From positions 51,571-115,570 of the forward strand of contig JAEWAK010000051.1 in assembly GCA_023391695.1 (NCBI GenBank): a stretch of 64,000 nt of DNA. The letters are read 5' to 3'. This document shows positions 33,946-41,505 of this stretch, piece after piece. The position numbers and the translations under genes were made by a program. The DNA comes from Bacillota bacterium (GTDB taxonomy: Bacteria; Bacillota; Clostridia; Lachnospirales; Lachnospiraceae). The notes under the pieces were generated by a model, which saw only the letters and a program-made list of their open reading frames with translations, was not told the origin of the DNA and made no database searches. Position 1 is the first letter of the stretch. Each line of letters starts with the position of its first letter.

Positions 33946-36900
33946 ATGGAATACTTTTTGGAAGAAGAATTTAAAAACCCGGACAAACGCTATCGTGGTG
34001 CTCCTTTCTGGGCCTGGAACACAAAATTGGACAGGAAAACTCTGCTAAGGCAGATAGAAATCTTTAAAGAAATGGGATTCGGCGGATATCACATTCATAC
34101 CCGTGTAGGACTTGATACCACATATTTGGGGGAAGAATTTTTGGAGCTGGTAAAACTCTGCGTTGAAAAAGGCAAAGAAACGGATCTTCTGACTTATCTG
34201 TATGATGAAGACAGGTGGCCTTCCGGTTTTGCAGGCGGAAAGGTAACACAAAACCCGGAGTACCGGGTCAGGCATTTGTTATTTACAAAGATTCCTTATC
34301 AGAAGGAAGACCTGACGGCATATAAAAATTATATGGCAAATTTTGCAGTGGGTGTGCGCTCAGGAGAAGGAGAGTTATTAGCCTGTTATGATATTATAAT
34401 TAATACGGAAGGAAAGCTTAAGGGTTACCGCAGAATCAAAGAGAATGATAAAGCAGAAGGAGAAAAATGGTATGCTTATGCAGAAACGAATCCGGCACAT
34501 TCCTGGTATAACGGAGAGACCTATGTTGATGTATTGAATAAAAAAGCCATTGATTTCTTCTTACAGAGCACCCATGAAGTTTATAAAGCAAAACTGGGAC
34601 ATGAGTTTGGTAAGTACATACCCGCCATATTTACCGACGAACCCCACATGCTTTATAAAGAAAATTTACCAAATGCTTTTTCGGAAAAGGATGTATTTAT
34701 GCCCTGGACAGAGGATATTCTGCATCTTTATAAAGCACAGTTTGGGATAGAGCTTTTAGACTGCATTCCTGAACTTTTCTGGGAACTGCCGGAAGAACAG
34801 AATTCCTATGGACGTTATTGTTATCATAAGCTCTTAGCGGATCTTTTTGAAATATCTTTTGCAAAGAATATCGGTGACTGGTGCGGAAAAAACGGAATCG
34901 GTTTTACAGGACATTATCTGTATGAAGAGACTTTGTTTATGCAGAACCGTTCAGACGGCGACCTGCTGCGAATGTACAGACATATGGATCTGCCGGGTAT
35001 GGATCTGTTGTTCAATGAAGTTGACTTAACGACGGCAAAACAGATTCAGTCTATTGTACATCAATACGGCAAAAAAGGCGCTATGTCGGAACTTTATGGT
35101 GTTACCAACTGGAGCTTTGATTTCAGGGGGTATAAATTCCAGGGGGACTGGCAGGCAGCACTTGGAATCACTCTGCGGGTACCTCATCTTTCTCTTATGA
35201 CCCTTGCAGGTGAAATGAAGCGGGATTTCCCTGCAAGTATTTTCTACCAGGCGCCATGGTATCGGGAATTTAAACAGATAGAAGACCATTTTGCCAGAAT
35301 TAATCTGGTTATGGAGCAGGGGAAACCCTGTGTCCGGCTGGCAGTGATTCATCCCATTGAAAGCTATTGGGTCGCTTTCGGACCGGAAGATGAGACCGGG
35401 GCAGAGCGAAGGGATATGGATCAGAACTTTTTTGACCTGATTAACTGGCTGCTGACGGGAGGAATTGATTTTGATTATTTAAGTGAAGGTTTATTGCCGG
35501 AATTATGCCCGGTTGTCAATTACCCCCTGCAGGCTGGGCAGATGCAATATGAAATGGTATTGGTGCCAAACTGCATTTCACTCAGGGAAAGTACCGTCAG
35601 GGTTTTAGAAAAATTTGCCCAAGCAGGAGGAACGGTTATTGTAGCAGGTGATTATCCTCAGGTATCAGAGGGAAAGAGCACCGCAGCATTAAAATCAAGA
35701 ATGGAAGACTTTTCAGAAAGAATTTCTTTTAACCGATACAATATAATAAAGGTTATGGAGAAGTTACGGGATATTGAAATAAGAAAATTGGATGGAACCA
35801 TCCATGAAGGATATATTCACCAGTTAAAACAGATTGGCAGGGACAAAATACTGTTTATCGCACCTGTGAAGGAACCGGCCAGCTGTGACATATCAATGAA
35901 AGAGGAATTGTGTATTAAACTGAATGGTAATTATATCCCGGTTTGTTATGATACCTTTTCCGGCAGTATTTATGAATTACCTGTGGAATATGAAGCAGGT
36001 AAAACAAAGATATATAAAGTTATGTATGGTTATGATTCATTGCTGCTTTGGTTAAAAGCCGGTCTGAAAGCAGAAGCAGCGGACAAGAATTACCGTGATA
36101 ACTCTCCGGCAGTTATCAGATGGACTAAAAGCCAGTTTGAAACGGAAATATTATATGAACTGGAAGAGCCGAATGTAAGACTGCTTGATATGGCACAGGC
36201 TTCACTGGACGGGGAGGAATATACCGGGATTGAGGAAATTTTGAGGATTGATAGGCAGATTAGGAAAAGGCTTAATTTACCTCTTAGAAATTTTTCCATG
36301 GCACAGCCTTATTCAAAGGAAAAAAAGAGCCCGGAACATAAGGTACGATTACGTTATCATATAGAAAGTAATATTGAACTGGAAATGGTAATGCTTGCTT
36401 TGGAGGAAAGAGAACAAGCAGCAATTGTATGGAATGGAGACAGGATTTCCAATGTACAATCAGGATGGTATGTGGACGAAAAGATCCAAAAAGTTCGTCT
36501 TGGCAGGCTTTTAACAGGAATTAATATACTGGAGCTGGTATTACCCTTCGGAGAGTCTACGAATCTGGAGTCTGCTTATTTGCTGGGCGATTTCGGAGTA
36601 CGGGTAACAGGGAGAGAAGTTGTTATTACTCCCAAACCTAAAAAAATTACTTTTGGTTCCGTTGTTGGCCAGAACCTGGATTTTTACAGCGGGAATCTGT
36701 CCTACTGCCTAAATGTAAACTGTCCGGAAGGAAGACTTAAGCTTCGGGCAAATAAATACAGAGGTGCTCTTATCGGTGTTTATATCGATGATGAGCGTAA
36801 GGGAAGTATTATATTTCCCCCTTATGAATTTGAAATAACCGGATTGGTTCCGGGAATGCACAGGCTGAAACTCTGCCTCTTTGGAAACCGCTATAATACC

Positions 36901-37041
36901 TTTTCTCACCTTCATACTACGGATGAATCGGTTAAGAATAAGTCTTATCCGTATCTATGGAGAACCGAAGGGGAAGCCTGGTGTTATGAATATGTATTGG
37001 ATCAATTCGGAATATTAAAGGCACCGGAAATATATGTATAA
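33946..37041 (+). CDS. GH106-like glycoside hydrolase (probable alpha-L-rhamnosidase)
   Basis: The 1031-residue protein lacks a signal peptide and is probably cytoplasmic. The N-terminal half shows the GH106 style (RGAPFWAWNTKLDR; QIEIFKEMGFGGYHIHTR; YLYDEDRWPSGFAGG), with FTDEPHMLY (Glu232) and GAMSELYGVTNWSFDFRGYK (Glu382) as the conserved acidic sites I would nominate as catalytic. The C-terminal part contains beta-sandwich, sugar-binding-like sequence. Known GH106 members release L-rhamnose. The preceding two-permease CUT2 transporter is of the type used for rhamnose, which supports the call. Other activities among related unclassified families cannot be excluded. Confidence 0.65.
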   Translation: MEYFLEEEFKNPDKRYRGAPFWAWNTKLDRKTLLRQIEIFKEMGFGGYHIHTRVGLDTTYLGEEFLELVKLCVEKGKETDLLTYLYDEDRWPSGFAGGKVTQNPEYRVRHLLFTKIPYQKEDLTAYKNYMANFAVGVRSGEGELLACYDIIINTEGKLKGYRRIKENDKAEGEKWYAYAETNPAHSWYNGETYVDVLNKKAIDFFLQSTHEVYKAKLGHEFGKYIPAIFTDEPHMLYKENLPNAFSEKDVFMPWTEDILHLYKAQFGIELLDCIPELFWELPEEQNSYGRYCYHKLLADLFEISFAKNIGDWCGKNGIGFTGHYLYEETLFMQNRSDGDLLRMYRHMDLPGMDLLFNEVDLTTAKQIQSIVHQYGKKGAMSELYGVTNWSFDFRGYKFQGDWQAALGITLRVPHLSLMTLAGEMKRDFPASIFYQAPWYREFKQIEDHFARINLVMEQGKPCVRLAVIHPIESYWVAFGPEDETGAERRDMDQNFFDLINWLLTGGIDFDYLSEGLLPELCPVVNYPLQAGQMQYEMVLVPNCISLRESTVRVLEKFAQAGGTVIVAGDYPQVSEGKSTAALKSRMEDFSERISFNRYNIIKVMEKLRDIEIRKLDGTIHEGYIHQLKQIGRDKILFIAPVKEPASCDISMKEELCIKLNGNYIPVCYDTFSGSIYELPVEYEAGKTKIYKVMYGYDSLLLWLKAGLKAEAADKNYRDNSPAVIRWTKSQFETEILYELEEPNVRLLDMAQASLDGEEYTGIEEILRIDRQIRKRLNLPLRNFSMAQPYSKEKKSPEHKVRLRYHIESNIELEMVMLALEEREQAAIVWNGDRISNVQSGWYVDEKIQKVRLGRLLTGINILELVLPFGESTNLESAYLLGDFGVRVTGREVVITPKPKKITFGSVVGQNLDFYSGNLSYCLNVNCPEGRLKLRANKYRGALIGVYIDDERKGSIIFPPYEFEITGLVPGMHRLKLCLFGNRYNTFSHLHTTDESVKNKSYPYLWRTEGEAWCYEYVLDQFGILKAPEIYV

Positions 37042-37120
37042 ATCTATATTATAGAAACATGCTTTTGGTTTCTATTAATGAATCCACGCTGAAAAATAGC
37101 TTACAACATGCAATGTTTGG

Positions 37121-37210
37121 CCATATCCGGATTCCAAAGCGATATCAGTAATGTTTAAGCAGTTAACGGCTGTAATCAGTTTACTGACTGACTTTGGAAC
37201 CGGATAATGG
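37121..37210. repeat. 90-bp inverted repeat between convergent genes
   Basis: CCATATCCGGATTCCAAAG (37121-37139) faces CTTTGGAACCGGATAATGG (37192-37210), matching at about 17 of 19 positions. A second hairpin (ATAGAAAC/GTTTCTAT) is near 37052-37076. They may jointly end transcription from both sides; no T-tract is evident. Confidence 0.55.
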
Positions 37211-37221
37211 TTAGGAACATC

Positions 37222-38562
37222 TTACCCCAATTCAATCTTCTTCCACTTTCCTGTCAGATACCGCCCAAAAGACAATAGATAATTCGCCGTCCAGCCCATA
37301 GGCACCGCATACCATACGGCGGCCACTCCCCAGACCGGAGCGAAATGAAAGGCCACAAAGACACGGATAGTCAGGTTTACCAGATTCGCAACCGTAAAAA
37401 CTTTCATATCCCCGGCGCCCCGCAGGACTCCGTCCGTAATCATTTTCAGTCCGATCAGAACAAAGAAAAATCCCATAAATTTTAAATAGGAAGTCCCCGT
37501 CTGTAAAGCAAGCTGGCTGCTCTCTTTATTTAAAAAGGAGGAAATGATAGGGATGTGGAATAATTCCAGTGTTATACAGATGGCGGCCGCAAACAGGGCA
37601 ATTATAATGTAACCTGCAAAATACCCCCTTTTGACCCTTTCCTTTTGTCCGGCGCCGATATTCTGGGCCGTAAAAGTAGATACCGCATTGCCCATGGCGG
37701 CCATCGGCACGATACAGATACTTTCGATCCGCATTGCCGCGGAATAGCCTGCCAGGACTTCGGAACCAAAACCGTTTACCACGGACTGGACCAGCATCAT
37801 GCCGATGGATACTATGGATTGTTGGATGATGGACGGAACTGCGATTTTAAACATTTTTCCCAAGGCCAATAAATCAAACTTCTTAACATCCTTCTCTTCC
37901 TCCAGGGCTTTTAAATGTTTCATTAATATAGTAAATGACATGACGGCTGAAATACCCTGGGCCGTCAGGGTTGACCAGGCTACTCCCGCAATGCCCAGAT
38001 GGAATATGCATACCGTAATTAAATCAAATATTACATTTAGAACCGATGAAAAAATCAAAAGATATAAAGGGATTTTCGATTTGCCCATGGAATTGAAAAC
38101 AGCCGCCAGCACATTATACATAAACAGAAACGGCAGTCCCAGAAAATAGATCTTTAAAAACAAAGATGCCTGACCGATAATATTATCCGGGGTGTTCAGC
38201 CACTGCATAATGCCGGAACTTAAGAAAAAACCGACAATTCCAAGCACGATACTTATACCCAGGAAAGTAAACAGGGCAGTATATATGGAAGTCTTCATCC
38301 TGGAATAATTCTTTGCTCCCAGATACTGGCTGGTAAGAACCGACGCACCGACACCGCCGCCAATGGCAACCGATATAAATACGGTAGTTAAGGCATAAGA
38401 GGCTCCGACCGCCGCCAGTGCATCTTCTCCCACAAATCGGCCGACGATCACAGAATCCACCATGGTGTAAAACTGCTGGAACAGGTTTCCTATAATCATT
38501 GGAAGTGCGAATAAAAATAAAGACTTACCGGCACCGCCGCGAAGCATATCATTTGATTTCAT
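37222..38562 (-). CDS. MATE family multidrug/Na+ antiporter
   Basis: The 446-residue integral membrane protein has the twelve-span MATE pattern: GGAGKSLFLFALPMIIGNLFQQFYTMVDSVIVGRFVGEDALAAVGAS at the start of the first half and AAMRIESICIVPMAAMGNAVSTFTAQNIGAG in the second. It exports cationic compounds in exchange for Na+ or H+. The start is ATG 38562, ten bases after AAAGGAGA, which lies at the very end of the upstream arsR gene; a GTG 11 codons earlier is unlikely. The operon is arsR-type repressor then MATE. Confidence 0.9.
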   Translation of the reverse strand: MKSNDMLRGGAGKSLFLFALPMIIGNLFQQFYTMVDSVIVGRFVGEDALAAVGASYALTTVFISVAIGGGVGASVLTSQYLGAKNYSRMKTSIYTALFTFLGISIVLGIVGFFLSSGIMQWLNTPDNIIGQASLFLKIYFLGLPFLFMYNVLAAVFNSMGKSKIPLYLLIFSSVLNVIFDLITVCIFHLGIAGVAWSTLTAQGISAVMSFTILMKHLKALEEEKDVKKFDLLALGKMFKIAVPSIIQQSIVSIGMMLVQSVVNGFGSEVLAGYSAAMRIESICIVPMAAMGNAVSTFTAQNIGAGQKERVKRGYFAGYIIIALFAAAICITLELFHIPIISSFLNKESSQLALQTGTSYLKFMGFFFVLIGLKMITDGVLRGAGDMKVFTVANLVNLTIRVFVAFHFAPVWGVAAVWYAVPMGWTANYLLSFGRYLTGKWKKIELG

Positions 38563-38578
38563 TTGTATTTTATCTCCT

Positions 38579-38905
38579 TTATTTATTTTTGTCACATCCG
38601 TACTCGCAGAAACAATTCTTTACTTCCTTCGATGACTGTTCCGCAGCTTGTAACATTCTTGACATTTCATCCATAATTATTCCCAGAGTATTGGTTTTCA
38701 CAATGTAATGCATATAATAGCCCAGTTTCTTTCCATATATAATATCTGCATCCTTTAGAACCTTCATATGCTGTGATACCGCAGATTCACTTATATTAAG
38801 TTTTTTAGAAATAATCCGGACACAGTAATGCCGATCCAAAAGTAAAGATATTATTTTATATCTGGTCGGATCTGAAATTGCTTTTAATTGATTCATTATA
38901 TCCAT
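38579..38905 (-). CDS. ArsR family winged-helix repressor
   Basis: The 108-residue protein has the ArsR/SmtB fold with recognition region RIISKKLNISESAVSQHMKVLKDADII at about 31-57 and a beta-wing (GYYMHYIV). The C-terminal tail NCFCEYGC could bind metal or thiol reagents, but the canonical alpha3 ELCVCDL site is only partly present (HYCVRII). It is first in an operon with the MATE exporter and probably represses it. Candidate operators TTAAGT-N4-ACTTAA overlap the promoter. Confidence 0.88.
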   Translation of the reverse strand: MDIMNQLKAISDPTRYKIISLLLDRHYCVRIISKKLNISESAVSQHMKVLKDADIIYGKKLGYYMHYIVKTNTLGIIMDEMSRMLQAAEQSSKEVKNCFCEYGCDKNK

Positions 38906-38923
38906 AATGTTATCCCCTTTACA

Positions 38924-38939
38924 TTAAGTATGTACTAAA
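38924..38939 (-). promoter_or_regulatory. Second ArsR-type operator near the start codon
   Basis: TTAAGTATGTACTAAA is an imperfect copy of TTAAGTCAATACTTAA at 39081-39096, placed about 20 bases before the arsR start codon. The two sites are now held apart by the inserted repeat at 38944-39054. Confidence 0.4.
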
Positions 38940-38943
38940 TTTG

Positions 38944-39054
38944 GTAACTATACAGTACCACCGGGAAAAGAGCGAAAAACACGCTCAGGTAGAATTTCGA
39001 ATTACAGCGCCATAAATGCGCGGTTTGTTAGAACTGTAATGACTGGAAAGTCAC
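38944..39054. mobile_element. 111-bp IS66-like MITE inserted in the arsR-MATE leader
   Basis: Ends GTAACTATACAGT and ACTGGAAAGTCAC are inverted relatives. The flanks TAAATTTG (38936-38943) and TAAATTTA (39055-39062) form an 8-bp target duplication with one mismatch. Inside are hairpins GAGCG/CGCTC and GCGCC/GCGCGG. It has no coding capacity, so it would need a transposase in trans. Confidence 0.65.
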
Positions 39055-39061
39055 TAAATTT

Positions 39062-39096
39062 ATTATAATTACTTATCTGATTAAGTCAATACTTAA
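39062..39096 (-). promoter_or_regulatory. arsR-MATE promoter with operator over the -35 box
   Basis: On the minus strand, TTGACT (39084-39089) is 16 bases from a perfect TATAAT (39062-39067). The palindrome TTAAGT-CAAT-ACTTAA (39081-39096) covers the -35 box, the expected place for a repressor. Between 39100 and 39475 I see no gene. Confidence 0.65.
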
Positions 39097-39479
39097 TTAA
39101 ATAATTTTTTACTATGTTTACTATCTTTGATATCCGGATTTTAATGGTAAGCATATAAAACTTAATTAAAAAAAGGAATATAAAGTGATACATAAATTTC
39201 AACTTACTCAACGGAACCAACATAAAAGAAATAGAAATTAATCACGGTATAGCCTCGTCAGAGGCGGCGGGTTGCCAGCTTTAAGTAATTTCGTGAAGTT
39301 CTACGTAATAGGAGTTCTTTCCCTGTAAAATCGGATAACTACATCCGGAAGTCGCTTTTGATCTGGATTAATTCTCCTTCATGTGTTGTCCTGTAATAAA
39401 TTCAAAAAATAAAATATTAATTTCATCATTTTAATGAAAAAAACCTGAAATAATGGATAAAATTATGGCATTTTATTGA

Positions 39480-39539
39480 TTGCTTTTGCTATAATTTAGA
39501 ATATAATAATAAATGACCGTTTTAGTCATTCGGTCATTT
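39480..39539 (+). promoter_or_regulatory. tetR promoter and TetR-type operator
   Basis: TTGCTT (39480-39485), 16 bases, TATAAT (39502-39507), followed at once by the perfect inverted repeat AAATGACCG (39511-39519) and CGGTCATTT (39531-39539). TGACC/GGTCA repeats of this kind are typical TetR autoregulatory sites. The GGAGG ribosome binding site and ATG come next. Confidence 0.65.
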
Positions 39540-39552
39540 TGGAGGGATTATA

Positions 39553-40131
39553 ATGGATGGAAAAGAATTAAAAAGAAAAGATATTGCACAGGCAGCGAAG
39601 GAACTGTTTACGGACTACGGCTATAAAGCAGTCAGTATGGAGCAGATAGCACAGAGATCCAATGTGGCCAAGGGTACACTTTATTTGTATTTTAAGGACA
39701 AAGAAGATCTGTTCATTTATCTTGCGGAAGAGTTTGTGAGCCAGTTCAATTCCATTATGGAAGAGATTCAGAATAAAAAGCTTTCCCTTTTAGAAGAAAT
39801 ACATGAAGTTGTCTACAGTATGCTGGTGTACAGGAAAAGCCAGAAATTCATATACCGGGTTGCCAAAGAGGCAAAGGAATTCCGGACACAGATATCCTGT
39901 AAAGCGATTGATATGTTAGACAATACCATCAGCGTTTACCTTGAAAAGCGTTTAAAGAATGCGGTGGAAAAAGGTTTAATCAAGCCTTGCAACACAACCA
40001 TACTTGCGTTTCTGGTAATCAAGATTTATATGGCTCTTGCCTTTGAATGGGAGGAAAAACATGAACCGCTGAATGAGCGTGAGATCGCGGAATCCGTCGG
40101 TTTGTTTCTGGAACAGGGCTTACTTTTATGA
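39553..40131 (+). CDS. TetR family transcriptional regulator
   Basis: The 192-residue protein has an N-terminal helix-turn-helix (IAQAAKELFTDYGYKAVSMEQIAQRSNVAKGTLYLYFKDKEDLF) and a helical ligand-binding half. It is first in a three-gene operon with an exported protein and a YhgE/Pip membrane protein, a regulator-exporter-like pairing. An inverted repeat over the transcript start suggests it represses its own operon. The ligand is unknown. Confidence 0.9.
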   Translation: MDGKELKRKDIAQAAKELFTDYGYKAVSMEQIAQRSNVAKGTLYLYFKDKEDLFIYLAEEFVSQFNSIMEEIQNKKLSLLEEIHEVVYSMLVYRKSQKFIYRVAKEAKEFRTQISCKAIDMLDNTISVYLEKRLKNAVEKGLIKPCNTTILAFLVIKIYMALAFEWEEKHEPLNEREIAESVGLFLEQGLLL

Positions 40132-40140
40132 GGTGATTCT

Positions 40141-41322
40141 TTGAAAATAACAAAAAAACTTTATATCATAATAATAACAGCCGTTTTCGTAATTATATTC
40201 TCCGGAAGTATCCTTTTAAAATCAGATTCGGGCTTATTCTGTCTGCCGAAAAGCTACGTATTGCTATGCATGGATGATACCCTGGAAGAAAAGTGGAGGG
40301 GGCTTATATCCCTGTACCATTCGGCATTTGGAGTCAGTGTGACCGCATTTAAGGAGGAGAAGGAAGTACTTTCCCTGAATGGATATAATGACAAACACAA
40401 AATTATATTATCTTCTCCCCGTCTGTTTGGCAATAACTACTTTGGCCTGGCAAAAGATAAAACCGGACAGAGTAATAAAAGCGGTGTCAGAAATAAGGGG
40501 AAAACAGGTGAAAAGAAAGAAAATGACCTTTCCCTGACAGAGATCTATGAAAAGTATGCCAGTGTCAGTAAAACAGACCGGAAATCCTTTGCAGTCACAG
40601 GCGGCAAAGACAGTATGTATGAAACAGACGGATATGAGGTGGTACTGAAACGGAATATAAAAGATATTTTGCCGGATTATCTGAAGAAATACATAGCAGA
40701 CGATGCAATCCTGGAAGGAATCGAAAATTGCTTAAAGAAGCTGGATTCGGATGTAACGATGGATGTATATGTGGACCGGTCAGGTAAAATAAGGGGCTTG
40801 AACCTCAGTTATTCCTACGGGGGCCAGGATGCATATGCGGAGATAACCTTTAATAATGCCGTTCATTATTGGGATGACATATCCGCCACCTATATCCTTA
40901 ACGGGGCGGATAAAACCACGGTGACCGTAAAATCAAAAGGGAATCACACCGGTGAAGGGAACCGTTTCACCGATGAAACCAATGTCATTGTGCTTTCCGG
41001 TGCCATGACCAAAGCACAGCTGAATATAGTAACGGATATTGACAGGAATAAACAGAAGGATAATATCAATATGAAATTAAAAGGGGACCTATACGGTATC
41101 CCGGTTCATGCGGATGCAGCCGGTGATGTAGGTACCTGTAACAAGGCGGCAGTCCGGATGGATATTGACCTGGAATTAAAATATGTGGATTATTTATTAA
41201 AATTAAATCTGGATGAAGCGGATAAGAACTTAAAAAAGGTCGATTCCTATGACAGCTTTAAAAGCTTATATAAAAAAGAAATAAGCGGGATCAACGATTA
41301 TCTGCAGGTAATATTAGAATGA
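40141..41322 (+). CDS. Membrane-anchored extracellular protein of unknown function
   Basis: The 393-residue protein begins with one hydrophobic span (about 7-26) without a lipobox, so the rest is probably held outside the membrane. Residues 120-140 are a charged linker; the C-terminal two thirds have alternating strands (DVTMDVYVDRSGKIRGLNLSYS; DAYAEITFNNA; INMKLKGDLYGIPVHADAAG) suggestive of a beta-rich, possibly ligand- or lipid-binding fold. I cannot name a family. It starts at TTG 40141 with AGGTGAT upstream, nine bases after tetR, and precedes the YhgE gene, so the three probably act together. Confidence 0.7.
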   Translation: MKITKKLYIIIITAVFVIIFSGSILLKSDSGLFCLPKSYVLLCMDDTLEEKWRGLISLYHSAFGVSVTAFKEEKEVLSLNGYNDKHKIILSSPRLFGNNYFGLAKDKTGQSNKSGVRNKGKTGEKKENDLSLTEIYEKYASVSKTDRKSFAVTGGKDSMYETDGYEVVLKRNIKDILPDYLKKYIADDAILEGIENCLKKLDSDVTMDVYVDRSGKIRGLNLSYSYGGQDAYAEITFNNAVHYWDDISATYILNGADKTTVTVKSKGNHTGEGNRFTDETNVIVLSGAMTKAQLNIVTDIDRNKQKDNINMKLKGDLYGIPVHADAAGDVGTCNKAAVRMDIDLELKYVDYLLKLNLDEADKNLKKVDSYDSFKSLYKKEISGINDYLQVILE

Positions 41323-41329
41323 TTGTTGT

Positions 41330-41477
41330 TTACAATTCAGCCATGGATACCGTGAGGTGTTTTTTGTGAGCGAGCGGAAGTCATAGAAAACCCTGGTTTA
41401 ACACGCGCAAAATTATGCTGAAAGCATAATTTCTGTGCATAAAGTTGTTACAATTGAACCATAAGGCTGAACTGTAA
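41330..41477. repeat. 148-bp inverted-repeat element before the YhgE gene
   Basis: TTACAATTCAGCC (41330-41342) faces GGCTGAACTGTAA (41465-41477). Inside is a perfect hairpin, AAATTATGC-TGAAA-GCATAATTT (41410-41432). No coding potential. It is inserted within an operon and could lower expression of the last gene. Confidence 0.5.
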
Positions 41478-41505
41478 TAATTGTTTTATCTAAGGAGTGG
41501 TGCAA

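Noticed and set aside
39107..39475. Possible decayed integrase or other remnant on the minus strand
   Set aside because: Only short frameshifted pieces can be read; nothing specific enough to call.
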